A DNA stretch of 64,000 nt from Luzula sylvatica (taxonomy: Eukaryota; Streptophyta; Magnoliopsida; Poales; Juncaceae), in the NCBI GenBank assembly GCA_946800325.1, contig OX326960.1:35741629-35805628 (forward strand), written 5' to 3'. Positions 12,417 through 27,200 of this stretch are shown piece by piece. Every line of letters begins with the position of its first letter. Positions within the stretch are counted from its first letter, which is position 1. The translations under genes and the position numbers were made by a program. Below the pieces are notes generated by a model. It was not told the origin of the DNA. It searched no databases and saw nothing but the letters and a program-made list of their open reading frames with translations.

Positions 12417-15400
12417 TTTTTAGATCATTTGTATCGTATCTTTTAGAACATAACTTTTCACCAAATTTCACAAACACTAAGGAAGTTTGTTTTTCGATTT
12501 CAAAACAATATTTTAACGCTTTGAGGAGTTCAAATAACGTGTTTTTAGTTCATTTGTATCGTATCTTTTAGTACATAACTTTTCACCAAATTTCACAAAC
12601 ACTAAGGAAGTTTGTTTTTCGAGTCAAAACAAGATTTTAACGCTTTGAGGAGTTCAAATAACGTGTTTTTAGATCATTTGTATCGTATCTTTTAGTACAT
12701 AACTTTTCACCAAATTTCACAAACACTAAGGAAGTTTGTTTTTCGATTCAAAACAAGATTTTAACGCTTTGAGGAGTTCAAATAACGTGTTTTTAGATCA
12801 TTTGTATCGTATCTTTTAGTACATAACTTTTCACCAAATTTCACAAACACTAGGAAAGTTTGTTTTTCGTTTCAAAACAAGATTTTAACGCTTTGAGGAG
12901 TTCAAATAACGTGTTTTTAGATCATTTGTATCGTATCTTTTAGTACATAACTTTTCACCAAATTTCAGAAACACTAAGGAAGTTTGTTTTTCTATTCAAA
13001 ACAAGATTTTAACGCTTTGAGGAGTTCAAATAACGTGTTTTCAGATTATTTGTATCGTATCTTTTACTACATAACTTTTCACCAAATTTCAGAAACACTG
13101 AGGAAGTTTGTTTTTCTATTCAAAACAAGATTTTAACGCTTTGTGGAGATCAAATAACGTGTTTTTAGATCATTTGTATCGTATCTTTTAGTACATAACT
13201 TTTCACCAAATTTCTCAAACACTAAGGAAATTTGTTTTTCGATTCAAAACAAGATTTTAACGCTTTGAGGAGTTCAAATAACGTATTTTTAGTTCATTTG
13301 TATCGTATGTTTTACTACATAACTTTTCACCAAATTTCACAAACACTAAGGAAGTTTGTTTTTCGAGTCAAAACGAAATTTTAACGCTTTGAGGAGTTCA
13401 AATAACGTGTTTTTAGATCATTTGTATCGTATCTTTTTGTACATAACGTTTCACCAAATTTCACAAACACTAAGGAAGTTTGTTTTTCGATTCAAAACAA
13501 GATTTTAACGCTTTGAGGAGTTCAAATAACGTGTTTTTAGTTCATTTGTATCGTATGTTTTACTACATAACTTTTCACCAAATTTCACAAACACTTAGGA
13601 AGTTTGTTTTTCGAGTCAAAACAAGATTTTAACGCTTTGAGGAGTTCAAATAACGTGTTTTTAGATCATTTGTATCGTATCTTTTAGTACATAACTTTTC
13701 AGCAAATCTCACAAACACTAAGGAAGTATGTTTTTCGATTCAAAACGAAATTTTAACGCTTTGAGGAGTTCAAATAACGTGTTTTTAGATCATTTGTATC
13801 GTATCTTTTACTACATAACTTTTCAACAAATTTCAGAAACACTAAGGAAGTTTGTTTTTCGATTCAAAACAAGATTTTAACGCTTTGAGGAGTTCAAATA
13901 ACGTGTTTTTAGATCATTTGTATCGTATCTTTTAGAACATAACTTTTCACCAAATTTCACAAACACTAAGGAAGTTTGTTTTTCGATTTCAAAACAATAT
14001 TTTAACGCTTTGAGGAGTTCAAATAACGTGTTTTTAGTTCATTTGTATCGTATATTTTAGTACATAACTTTTCACCAAATTTCACAAACACTAAGGAAGT
14101 TTGTTTTTCGAGTCAAAACAAGATTTTAACGCTTTGAGGAGTTCAAATAACGTGTTTTTAGATCATTTGTATCGTATCTTTTACTACATAACTTTTCACC
14201 AAATTTGACAAACACTAAGGAAGTTTGTTTTTCTATTCAAAACAAGATTTTAACGCTTTGAGGAGTTCAAATAACGTGTTTTCAGATTATTTGTATCGTA
14301 TCTTTTACTACATAACTTTTCACCAAATTTCAGAAACACTAAGGAAGTTTGTTTTTCCAGTCAAAACAAGATTTTAACGCTTTGAGGAGTTCAAATAACG
14401 TGTTTTTAGATCATTTGTATCGTATCTTTTAGTACATAACTTTTCACCAAATTTCACAAACACTAAGGAAGTTTGTTTTTCGATTCAAAACAAGATTTTA
14501 ACGCTTTGAGGAGTTCAAATAACGTGTTTTTAGATCATTTGTATCGTATCTTTTAGTACATAACTTTTCACCAAATTTCACAAACACTAGGAAAGTTTGT
14601 TTTTCGTTTCAAAACAAGATTTTAACGCTTTGAGGAGTTCAAATAACGTGTTTTTAGATAATTTGTATCGTATCTTTTAGTACATAACTTTTCACCAAAT
14701 TTCAGAAACACTAAGGAAGTTTGTTTTTCTATTCAAAACAAGATTTTAACGCTTTGAGGAGTTCAAATAACGTGTTTTCAGATTATTTGTATCGTATCTT
14801 TTACTACATAACTTTTCACCAAATTTCAGAAACACTAAGGAAGTTTGTTTTTCAATTCAAAACAAGATTTTAACGCTTTGTGGAGTTCAAATAACGTGTT
14901 TTTAGATCATTTGTATCGTATCTTTTAGTACATAACTTTTCACCAAATTTCACAAACACTAAGGAAATTTGTTTTTCGATTCAAAACAAGATTTTAACGC
15001 TTTGAGGAGTTCAAATAACGTGTTTTTAGTTCATTTGTATCGTATGTTTTACTACATAACTTTTCACCAAATTTCACAAACACTAAGGAAGTTTGTTTTT
15101 CGAGTCAAAACAAGATTTTAACGCTTTGAGGAGTTCAAATAACGTGTTTTTAGATCATTTGTATCGTATCTTTTAGTACATAACGTTTCACCAAATTTCA
15201 CAAACACTAAGGAAGTTTGTTTTTCGATTCAAAACAAGATTTTAACGCTTTGAGGAGTTCAAATAACGTGTTTTTAGTTCATTTGTATCGTATGTTTTAC
15301 TACATAACTTTTCACCAAATTTCACAAACACTAAGGAAGTTTGTTTTTCGAGTCAAAACAAGATTTTAACGCTTTGAGGAGTTCAAATAACGTGTTTTTA

Positions 15401-17502
15401 GATCATTTGTATCGTATCTTTTAGTACATAACTTTTCAGCAAATTTCACAAACACTAAGGAAGTTTGTTTTTCGATTCAAAACGAAATTTTAACGCTTTG
15501 AGGAGTTCAAATAACGTGTTTTTAGATCATTTGTATCGTATCTTTTACTACATAACTTTTCACCAAATTTCAGAAACACTAAGGAAGTTTGTTTTTCGAT
15601 TCAAAACAAGATTTTAACGCTTTGAGGAGTTCAAATAACGTGTTTTTAGATCATTTGTATCGTATCTTTTAGTACATAACTTTTCACCAAATTTCACAAA
15701 CACTAAGGAAGTTTGTTTTTCGATTTCAAAACAATATTTTAACGCTTTGAGGAGTTCAAATAACGTGTTTTTAGTTCATTTGTATCGTATCTAAGTACAT
15801 AACTTTTCACCAAATTTCAAAAACACTAAGGAAGTTTGTTTTTCGAGTCAAAACAAGATTTTAACGCTTTGAGGAGTTCAAATAACGTGTTTTTAGATCA
15901 TTTGTATCGTATCTTTTAGTACATAACTTTTCACCAAATTTCACAAACACTAAGGAAGTTTGTTTTTCGATTCAAAACAAGATTTTAACGGTTTGAGGAG
16001 TTCAAATAACGTGTTTTTAGTTCATTTGTATCGTATGTTTTACTACATAACTTTTCACCAAATTTCACAAACACTAAGGAAGTTTGTTTTTCGATTCAAA
16101 ACAAAATTTTAACGCTTTGAGGAGTTCAAATAACGTGTTTTTAGATCATTTGTATCGTATCTTTTACTACATAACTTTTCACCAAATTTGACAAACACTA
16201 AGAAAGTTTGTTTTTCGATTTCAAAACAAGATTTTAACGCTTTGAGGAGTTCAAATTACGTGTTTTCAGGTCATTTGTATCGTATCTTTTAGTACATAAC
16301 TTTTCACCAAATTTCAGAAACACTAAGGAAGTTTGTTTTTCGATTCAAAACAAGATTTTAACGCTTTGAGGAGTTCAAATAACGTGTTTTTAGATCATTT
16401 GTATCGTATCTTTTAGTACATAACTTTTCACCAAATTTCACAAACACTAGGAAAGTTTGTTTTTCGTTTCAAAACAAGATTTTAACGCTTTGAGGAGTTC
16501 AAATAACGTGTTTTTAGATCATTTGTATCGTATCTTTTACTACATAACTTTTCACCAAATTTGACAAACACTAAGAAAGTTTGTTTTTCGATTTCAAAAC
16601 AAGATTTTAACGCTTTGAGGAGTTCAAATAACGTGTTTTCAGGTCATTTGTATCGTATCTTTTAGTACATAACTTTTCACCAAATTTCAGAAACACTAAG
16701 GAAGTTTGTTTTTCGATTCAAAACAAGATTTTAACGCTTTGAGGAGTTCAAATAACGTGTTTTTAGATCATTTGTATCGTATCTTTTAGTACATAACTTT
16801 TCACCAAATTTCACAAACACTAGGAAAGTTTGTTTTTCGTTTCAAAACAAGATTTTAACGCTTTGAGGAGTTCAAATAACGTGTTTTTAGATCATTTGTA
16901 TCGTATCTTTTACTACATAACTTTTCACCAAATTTGACAAACACTAAGGAAGTTTGTTTTTCTATTCAAAACAAGATTTTAACGCATTGAGGAGTTCAAA
17001 TAACGTGTTTTCAGATTATTTGTATCGTATCTTTTACTACATAACTTTTCACCAAATTTCAGAAACACTAAGGAAGTTTGTTTTTCTATTCAAAACAAGA
17101 TTTTAACGCTTTGAGGAGTTCAAATAACGTGTTTTTAGTTCATTTGTATCGTATGTTTTACTACATAACTTTTCACCAAATTTCACAAACACTAAGGAAG
17201 TTTGTTTTTCGATTCAAAACAAGATTTTAACGCTTTGAGGAGTTCAAATAACGTGTTTTTAGTTCATTTGTATCGTATGTTTTACTACATAACTTTTCAC
17301 CAAATTTCACAAACACTAAGGAAGTTTGTATTTCTCGTCAAAACAAGATTTTAACACTTTGAGGAGTTCAAATAACGTGTTTTTAGATCATTTGTATCGT
17401 ATCTTTTACTACATAACTTTTCAACAAATTTCAGAAACACTAAGGAAGTTTGTTTTTCGATTCAAAACAAGATTTTAACGCTTTGAGGAGTCAAATAACG
17501 TG
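12417..17502. repeat. 41-monomer higher-order repeat, copy 1 (5086 bp)
   Basis: The order is M N P C D E H I J I K L M N O E P C, then F E H I J I K L M N P I A B C A B C O E I I L. Diagnostic changes shared with the next copy include CCAGTC in E (about 14357), TAGATAAT in F (14656), a 2-bp deletion in N (CTAAGTAC, about 15791), AAATTACG (about 16255) and GCATTG (about 16985). Units from 12793 to 13285 differ from copy 2: CTGAGG, GTGGAGATC and CTCAAAC in E and H. There they match 36249-36741 instead, a sign of patchwork exchange. Confidence 0.88.
15768..15889. repeat. N monomer with 2-bp deletion (122 bp), marker of four copies
   Basis: GTATCTAAGTAC replaces GTATCTTTTAGTAC, and the unit also has CAAAAAC instead of CACAAAC. 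The same unit recurs at 20854-20975, 27555-27676 and 43568-43689. It is a good tracer because independent origin of the same deletion plus the same substitution in the same neighbourhood is unlikely. Confidence 0.9.
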
Positions 17503-20500
17503 TTTTTAGATCATTTGTATCGTATCTTTTAGAACATAACTTTTCACCAAATTTCACAAACACTAAGGAAGTTTGTTTTTCGATTTCAAAACAATATTTT
17601 AACGCTTTGAGGAGTTCAAATAACGTGTTTTTAGTTCATTTGTATCGTATATTTTAGTACATAACTTTTCACCAAATTTCACAAACACTAAGGAAGTTTG
17701 TTTTTCGAGTCAAAACAAGATTTTAACGCTTTGAGGAGTTCAAATAACGTGTTTTTAGATCATTTGTATCGTATCTTTTAGTACATAACTTTTCACCAAA
17801 TTTCACAAACACTAAGGAAGTTTGTTTTTCGATTCAAAACAAGATTTTAACGCTTTGAGGAGTTCAAATAACGTGTTTTTAGATCATTTGTATCGTATCT
17901 TTTAGTACATAACTTTTCACCAAATTTCACAAACACTAGGAAAGTTTGTTTTTCGTTTCAAAACAAAATTTTAACGCTTTGAGGAGTTCAAATAACGTGT
18001 TTTTAGATCATTTGTATCGTATCTTTTAGTACATAACTTTTCACCAAATTTCAGAAACACTAAGGAAATTTGTTTTTCTATTCAAAACAAGATTTTAACG
18101 CTTTGAGGAGTTCAAATAACGTGTTTTCAGATTATTTGTATCGTATCTTTTACTACATAACTTTTCACCAAATTTCAGAAACACTAAGGAAGTTTGTTTT
18201 TCTATTCAAAACAAGATTTTAACGCTTTGAGGAGTTCAAATAACGTGTTTTTAGATCATTTGTATCGTATCTTTTAGTACATAACTTTTCACCAAATTTC
18301 ACAAACACTAAGGAAATTTGTTTTTCGATTCAAAACAAGATTTTAACGCTTTGAGGAGTTGAAATAACGTATTTTTAGTTCATTTGTATCGTATGTTTTA
18401 CTACATAACTTTTCACCAAATTTCACAAACACTAAGGAAGTTTGTTTTTCGAGTCAAAACGAAATTTTAACGCTTTGAGGAGTTCAAATAACGTGTTTTT
18501 AGATCATTTGTATCGTATCTTTTTGTACATAACGTTTCACCAAATTTCACAAACACTAAGGAAGTTTGTTTTTCGATTCAAAACAAGATTTTAACGCTTT
18601 GAGGAGTTCAAATAACGTGTTTTTAGTTCATTTGTATCGTATGTTTTACTACATAACTTTTCACCAAATTTCACAAACACTTAGGAAGTTTGTTTTTCGA
18701 GTCAAAACAAGATTTTAACGCTTTGAGGAGTTCAAATAACGTGTTTTTAGATCATTTGTATCGTATCTTTTAGTACATAACTTTTCAGCAAATCTCACAA
18801 ACACTAAGGAAGTATGTTTTTCGATTCAAAACGAAATTTTAACGCTTTGAGGAGTTCAAATAACGTGTTTTTAGATCATTTGTATCGTATCTTTTACTAC
18901 ATAACTTTTCAACAAATTTCAGAAACACTAAGGAAGTTTGTTTTTCGATTCAAAACAAGATTTTAACGCTTTGAGGAGTTCAAATAACGTGTTTTTAGAT
19001 CATTTGTATCGTATCTTTTAGAACATAACTTTTCACCAAATTTCACAAACACTAAGGAAGTTTGTTTTTCGATTTCAAAACAATATTTTAACGCTTTGAG
19101 GAGTTCAAATAACGTGTTTTTAGTTCATTTGTATCGTATATTTTAGTACATAACTTTTCACCAAATTTCACAAACACTAAGGAAGTTTGTTTTTCGAGTC
19201 AAAACAAGATTTTAACGCTTTGAGGAGTTCAAATAACGTGTTTTTAGATCATTTGTATCGTATCTTTTACTACATAACTTTTCACCAAATTTGACAAACA
19301 CTAAGGAAGTTTGTTTTTCTATTCAAAACAAGATTTTAACGCTTTGAGGAGTTCAAATAACGTGTTTTCAGATTATTTGTATCGTATCTTTTACTACATA
19401 ACTTTTCACCAAATTTCAGAAACACTAAGGAAGTTTGTTTTTCCAGTCAAAACAAGATTTTAACGCTTTGAGGAGTTCAAATAACGTGTTTTTAGATCAT
19501 TTGTATCGTATCTTTTAGTACATAACTTTTCACCAAATTTCACAAACACTAAGGAAGTTTGTTTTTCGATTCAAAACAAGATTTTAACGCTTTGAGGAGT
19601 TCAAATAACGTGTTTTTAGATCATTTGTATCGTATCTTTTAGTACATAACTTTTCACCAAATTTCACAAACACTAGGAAAGTTTGTTTTTCGTTTCAAAA
19701 CAAGATTTTAACGCTTTGAGGAGTTCAAATAACGTGTTTTTAGATAATTTGTATCGTATCTTTTAGTACATAACTTTTCACCAAATTTCAGAAACACTAA
19801 GGAAGTTTGTTTTTCTATTCAAAACAAGATTTTAACGCTTTGAGGAGTTCAAATAACGTGTTTTCAGATTATTTGTATCGTATCTTTTACTACATAACTT
19901 TTCACCAAATTTCAGAAACACTAAGGAAGTTTGTTTTTCAATTCAAAACAAGATTTTAACGCTTTGTGGAGTTCAAATAACGTGTTTTTAGATCATTTGT
20001 ATCGTATCTTTTAGTACATAACTTTTCACCAAATTTCACAAACACTAAGGAAATTTGTTTTTCGATTCAAAACAAGATTTTAACGCTTTGAGGAGTTCAA
20101 ATAACGTGTTTTTAGTTCATTTGTATCGTATGTTTTACTACATAACTTTTCACCAAATTTCACAAACACTAAGGAAGTTTGTTTTTCGAGTCAAAACAAG
20201 ATTTTAACGCTTTGAGGAGTTCAAATAACGTGTTTTTAGATCATTTGTATCGTATCTTTTAGTACATAACGTTTCACCAAATTTCACAAACACTAAGGAA
20301 GTTTGTTTTTCGATTCAAAACAAGATTTTAACGCTTTGAGGAGTTCAAATAACGTGTTTTTAGTTCATTTGTATCGTATGTTTTACTACATAACTTTTCA
20401 CCAAATTTCACAAACACTAAGGAAGTTTGTTTTTCGAGTCAAAACAAGATTTTAACGCTTTGAGGAGTTCAAATAACGTGTTTTTAGATCATTTGTATCG

Positions 20501-22465
20501 TATCTTTTAGTACATAACTTTTCAGCAAATTTCACAAACACTAAGGAAGTTTGTTTTTCGATTCAAAACGAAATTTTAACGCTTTGAGGAGTTCAAATAA
20601 CGTGTTTTTAGATCATTTGTATCGTATCTTTTACTACATAACTTTTCACCAAATTTCAGAAACACTAAGGAAGTTTGTTTTTCGATTCAAAACAAGATTT
20701 TAACGCTTTGAGGAGTTCAAATAACGTGTTTTTAGATCATTTGTATCGTATCTTTTAGTACATAACTTTTCACCAAATTTCACAAACACTAAGGAAGTTT
20801 GTTTTTCGATTTCAAAACAATATTTTAACGCTTTGAGGAGTTCAAATAACGTGTTTTTAGTTCATTTGTATCGTATCTAAGTACATAACTTTTCACCAAA
20901 TTTCAAAAACACTAAGGAAGTTTGTTTTTCGAGTCAAAACAAGATTTTAACGCTTTGAGGAGTTCAAATAACGTGTTTTTAGATCATTTGTATCGTATCT
21001 TTTAGTACATAACTTTTCACCAAATTTCACAAACACTAAGGAAGTTTGTTTTTCGATTCAAAACAAGATTTTAACGCTTTGAGGAGTTCAAATAACGTGT
21101 TTTTAGTTCATTTGTATCGTATGTTTTACTACATAACTTTTCACCAAATTTCACAAACACTAAGGAAGTTTGTTTTTCGATTCAAAACAAAATTTTAACG
21201 CTTTGAGGAGTTCAAATAACGTGTTTTTAGATCATTTGTATCGTATCTTTTACTACATAACTTTTCACCAAATTTGACAAACACTAAGAAAGTTTGTTTT
21301 TCGATTTCAAAACAAGATTTTAACGCTTTGAGGAGTTCAAATTACGTGTTTTCAGGTCATTTGTATCGTATCTTTTAGTACATAACTTTTCACCAAATTT
21401 CAGAAACACTAAGGAAGTTTGTTTTTCGATTCAAAACAAGATTTTAACGCTTTGAGGAGTTCAAATAACGTGTTTTTAGATCATTTGTATCGTATCTTTT
21501 AGTACATAACTTTTCACCAAATTTCACAAACACTAGGAAAGTTTGTTTTTCGTTTCAAAACAAGATTTTAACGCTTTGAGGAGTTCAAATAACGTGTTTT
21601 TAGATCATTTGTATCGTATCTTTTACTACATAACTTTTCACCAAATTTGACAAACACTAAGAAAGTTTGTTTTTCGATTTCAAAACAAGATTTTAACGCT
21701 TTGAGGAGTTCAAATAACGTGTTTTCAGGTCATTTGTATCGTATCTTTTAGTACATAACTTTTCACCAAATTTCAGAAACACTAAGGAAGTTTGTTTTTC
21801 GATTCAAAACAAGATTTTAACGCTTTGAGGAGTTCAAATAACGTGTTTTTAGATCATTTGTATCGTATCTTTTAGTACATAACTTTTCACCAAATTTCAC
21901 AAACACTAGGAAAGTTTGTTTTTCGTTTCAAAACAAGATTTTAACGCTTTGAGGAGTTCAAATAACGTGTTTTTAGATCATTTGTATCGTATCTTTTACT
22001 ACATAACTTTTCACCAAATTTGACAAACACTAAGGAAGTTTGTTTTTCTATTCAAAACAAGATTTTAACGCATTGAGGAGTTCAAATAACGTGTTTTCAG
22101 ATTATTTGTATCGTATCTTTTACTACATAACTTTTCACCAAATTTCAGAAACACTAAGGAAGTTTGTTTTTCTATTCAAAACAAGATTTTAACGCTTTGA
22201 GGAGTTCAAATAACGTGTTTTCAGGTCATTTGTATCGTATGTTTTACTACATAACTTTTCACCAAATTTCACAAACACTAAGGAAGTTTGTTTTTCGATT
22301 CAAAACAAGATTTTAACGCTTTGAGGAGTTGAAATAACGTGTTTTTAGTTCATTTGTATCGTATGTTTTACTACATAACTTTTCACCAAATTTCACAAAC
22401 ACTAAGGAAGTTTGTTTTTCGAGTCAAAACAAGATTTTAACGCTTTGAGGAGTTCAAATAACGTG
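17503..22465. repeat. 41-monomer higher-order repeat, copy 2 (40 monomers, 4963 bp)
   Basis: This repeats 12417 onward, displaced by 5086 bp, with the same subtype order and tracers: AGTATGTTT in K near 18813, CCAGTC near 19443, F at 19742, the N deletion near 20877, AAATTACG near 21340 and GCATTG near 22070. It lacks the last L of copy 1. The I-type unit at 22218 starts with CAGGTCAT, a B-type start, before its GTATGTTTTACTAC, so it looks recombinant. Its D unit has GGAAATTT where copy 1 has GGAAGTTT. Confidence 0.88.
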
Positions 22466-24203
22466 TTTTTAGATCATTTGTATCGTATCTTTTAGTACAT
22501 AACTTTTCACCAAATTTCACAAACACTGGGAAAGTTTGTTTTTCGTTTCAAAACAAGATTTTAACGCTTTGAGGAGTTCAAATAACGTGTTTTTAGATCA
22601 TTTGTATCGTATCTTTTACTACATAACTTTTCACCAAATTTGACAAACACTAAGAAAGTTTGTTTTTCGATTTCAAAACAAGATTTTAACGCTTTGAGGA
22701 GTTCAAATAACGTGTTTTCAGGTCATTTGTATCGTATCTTTTACTACATAACTTTTCACCAAATTTGACAAACACTAAGAAAGTTTGTTTTTCGATTTCA
22801 AAACAAGATTTTAACGCTTTGAGGAGTTCAAATAACGTGTTTTCAGGTCATTTGTATCGTATCTTTTAGTACATAACTTTTCACCAAATTTCAGAAACAC
22901 TAAGGAAGTTTGTTTTTCGATTCAAAACAAGATTTTAACGCTTTGAGGAGTTCAAATAACGTGTTTTTAGATCATTTGTATCGTATCTTTTAGTACATAA
23001 CTTTTCACCAAATTTCACAAACACTAGGAAAGTTTGTTTTTCGTTTCAAAACAAAATTTTAACGCTTTGAGGAGTTCAAATAACGTGTTTTTAGATCATT
23101 TGTATCGTATCTTTTAGTACATAACTTTTCACCAAATTTCAGAAACACTAAGGAAATTTGTTTTTCTATTCAAAACAAGATTTTAACGCTTTGAGGAGTT
23201 CAAATAACGTGTTTTCAGATTATTTGTATCGTATCTTTTACTACATAACTTTTCACCAAATTTCAGAAACACTAAGGAAGTTTGTTTTTCTATTCAAAAC
23301 AAGATTTTAACGCTTTGAGGAGTTCAAATAACGTGTTTTTAGATCATTTGTATCGTATCTTTTAGTACATAACTTTTCACCAAATTTCACAAACACTAAG
23401 GAAGTTTGTTTTTCGATTTCAAAACAATATTTTAACGCTTTGAGGAGTTCAAATAACGTGTTTTTATTTCATTTGTATCGTATGTTTTACTACATAACTT
23501 TTCACCAAATTTCACAAACACTAAGGAAATTTGTTTTTCGATTCAAAACAAGATTTTAACGCTTTGAGGAGTTGAAATAACGTATTTTTAGTTCATTTGT
23601 ATCGTATGTTTTACTACATAACTTTTCACCAAATTTCACAAACACTAAGGAAGTTTGTTTTTCGAGTCAAAACGAAATTTTAACGCTTTGAGGAGTTCAA
23701 ATAACGTGTTTTTAGATCATTTGTATCGTATCTTTTTGTACATAACGTTTCACCAAATTTCACAAACACTAAGGAAGTTTGTTTTTCGATTCAAAACAAG
23801 ATTTTAACGCTTTGAGGAGTTCAAATAACGTGTTTTTAGTTCATTTGTATCGTATGTTTTACTACATAACTTTTCACCAAATTTCACAAACACTAAGGAA
23901 GTTTGTTTTTCGAGTCAAAACAAGATTTTAACGCTTTGAGGAGTTCAAATAACGTGTTTTTAGATCATTTGTATCGTATCTTTTAGTACATAACTTTTCA
24001 GCAAATCTCACAAACACTAAGGAAGTTTGTTTTTCGATTCAAAACGAAATTTTAACGCTTTGAGGAGTTCAAATAACGTGTTTTTAGATCATTTGTATCG
24101 TATCTTTTACTACATAACTTTTCAACAAATTTCAGAAACACTAAGGAAGTTTGTTTTTCGATTCAAAACAAGATTTTAACGCTTTGAGGAGTCAAATAAC
24201 GTG
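22466..24203. repeat. 14-monomer segment between the second and third 41-mer copies
   Basis: The order is C A A B C D E M H I J I K L (1738 bp). It starts with a C carrying CACTGGG. Its second 'A' has a CAGGTCAT start, so it is a B/A recombinant. Another mark is TTTTATTTCAT at about 23465 on an H-like unit with an I-type middle. It ends with an L lacking one T (GGAGTCAAAT, about 24191), the same defect as the L at about 17490. The entire segment is found again at 36990-38727. Confidence 0.85.
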
Positions 24204-27200
24204 TTTTTAGATCATTTGTATCGTATCTTTTAGAACATAACTTTTCACCAAATTTCACAAACACTAAGGAAGTTTGTTTTTCGATTTCAAAACAATATTT
24301 TAACGCTTTGAGGAGTTCAAATAACGTGTTTTTAGTTCATTTGTATCGTATATTTTAGTACATAACTTTTCACCAAATTTCACAAACACTAAGGAAGTTT
24401 GTTTTTCGAGTCAAAACAAGATTTTAACGCTTTGAGGAGTTCAAATAACGTGTTTTTAGATCATTTGTATCGTATCTTTTAGTACATAACTTTTCACCAA
24501 ATTTCACAAACACTAAGGAAGTTTGTTTTTCGATTCAAAACAAGATTTTAACGCTTTGAGGAGTTCAAATAACGTGTTTTTAGATCATTTGTATCGTATC
24601 TTTTAGTACATAACTTTTCACCAAATTTCACAAACACTAGGAAAGTTTGTTTTTCGTTTCAAAACAAAATTTTAACGCTTTGAGGAGTTCAAATAACGTG
24701 TTTTTAGATCATTTGTATCGTATCTTTTAGTACATAACTTTTCACCAAATTTCAGAAACACTAAGGAAATTTGTTTTTCTATTCAAAACAAGATTTTAAC
24801 GCTTTGAGGAGTTCAAATAACGTGTTTTCAGATTATTTGTATCGTATCTTTTACTACATAACTTTTCACCAAATTTCAGAAACACTAAGGAAGTTTGTTT
24901 TTCTATTCAAAACAAGATTTTAACGCTTTGAGGAGTTCAAATAACGTGTTTTTAGATCATTTGTATCGTATCTTTTAGTACATAACTTTTCACCAAATTT
25001 CACAAACACTAAGGAAATTTGTTTTTCGATTCAAAACAAGATTTTAACGCTTTGAGGAGTTGAAATAACGTATTTTTAGTTCATTTGTATCGTATGTTTT
25101 ACTACATAACTTTTCACCAAATTTCACAAACACTAAGGAAGTTTGTTTTTCGAGTCAAAACGAAATTTTAACGCTTTGAGGAGTTCAAATAACGTGTTTT
25201 TAGATCATTTGTATCGTATCTTTTTGTACATAACGTTTCACCAAATTTCACAAACACTAAGGAAGTTTGTTTTTCGATTCAAAACAAGATTTTAACGCTT
25301 TGAGGAGTTCAAATAACGTGTTTTTAGTTCATTTGTATCGTATGTTTTACTACATAACTTTTCACCAAATTTCACAAACACTTAGGAAGTTTGTTTTTCG
25401 AGTCAAAACAAGATTTTAACGCTTTGAGGAGTTCAAATAACGTGTTTTTAGATCATTTGTATCGTATCTTTTAGTACATAACTTTTCAGCAAATCTCACA
25501 AACACTAAGGAAGTATGTTTTTCGATTCAAAACGAAATTTTAACGCTTTGAGGAGTTCAAATAACGTGTTTTTAGATCATTTGTATCGTATCTTTTACTA
25601 CATAACTTTTCAACAAATTTCAGAAACACTAAGGAAGTTTGTTTTTCGATTCAAAACAAGATTTTAACGCTTTGAGGAGTTCAAATAACGTGTTTTTAGA
25701 TCATTTGTATCGTATCTTTTAGAACATAACTTTTCACCAAATTTCACAAACACTAAGGAAGTTTGTTTTTCGATTTCAAAACAATATTTTAACGCTTTGA
25801 GGAGTTCAAATAACGTGTTTTTAGTTCATTTGTATCGTATATTTTAGTACATAACTTTTCACCAAATTTCACAAACACTAAGGAAGTTTGTTTTTCGAGT
25901 CAAAACAAGATTTTAACGCTTTGAGGAGTTCAAATAACGTGTTTTTAGATCATTTGTATCGTATCTTTTACTACATAACTTTTCACCAAATTTGACAAAC
26001 ACTAAGGAAGTTTGTTTTTCTATTCAAAACAAGATTTTAACGCTTTGAGGAGTTCAAATAACGTGTTTTCAGATTATTTGTATCGTATCTTTTACTACAT
26101 AACTTTTCACCAAATTTCAGAAACACTAAGGAAGTTTGTTTTTCCAGTCAAAACAAGATTTTAACGCTTTGAGGAGTTCAAATAACGTGTTTTTAGATCA
26201 TTTGTATCGTATCTTTTAGTACATAACTTTTCACCAAATTTCACAAACACTAAGGAAGTTTGTTTTTCGATTCAAAACAAGATTTTAACGCTTTGAGGAG
26301 TTCAAATAACGTGTTTTTAGATCATTTGTATCGTATCTTTTAGTACATAACTTTTCACCAAATTTCACAAACACTAGGAAAGTTTGTTTTTCGTTTCAAA
26401 ACAAGATTTTAACGCTTTGAGGAGTTCAAATAACGTGTTTTTAGATAATTTGTATCGTATCTTTTAGTACATAACTTTTCACCAAATTTCAGAAACACTA
26501 AGGAAGTTTGTTTTTCTATTCAAAACAAGATTTTAACGCTTTGAGGAGTTCAAATAACGTGTTTTCAGATTATTTGTATCGTATCTTTTACTACATAACT
26601 TTTCACCAAATTTCAGAAACACTAAGGAAGTTTGTTTTTCAATTCAAAACAAGATTTTAACGCTTTGTGGAGTTCAAATAACGTGTTTTTAGATCATTTG
26701 TATCGTATCTTTTAGTACATAACTTTTCACCAAATTTCACAAACACTAAGGAAATTTGTTTTTCGATTCAAAACAAGATTTTAACGCTTTGAGGAGTTCA
26801 AATAACGTGTTTTTAGTTCATTTGTATCGTATGTTTTACTACATAACTTTTCACCAAATTTCACAAACACTAAGGAAGTTTGTTTTTCGAGTCAAAACAA
26901 GATTTTAACGCTTTGAGGAGTTCAAATAACGTGTTTTTAGATCATTTGTATCGTATCTTTTAGTACATAACGTTTCACCAAATTTCACAAACACTAAGGA
27001 AGTTTGTTTTTCGATTCAAAACAAGATTTTAACGCTTTGAGGAGTTCAAATAACGTGTTTTTAGTTCATTTGTATCGTATGTTTTACTACATAACTTTTC
27101 ACCAAATTTCACAAACACTAAGGAAGTTTGTTTTTCGAGTCAAAACAAGATTTTAACGCTTTGAGGAGTTCAAATAACGTGTTTTTAGATCATTTGTATC

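Noticed and set aside
22466..24203. Transposon insertion between 41-mer copies
   Set aside because: The 1738-bp insert is made of the same monomers in register. There are no terminal repeats, target-site duplication or foreign sequence.
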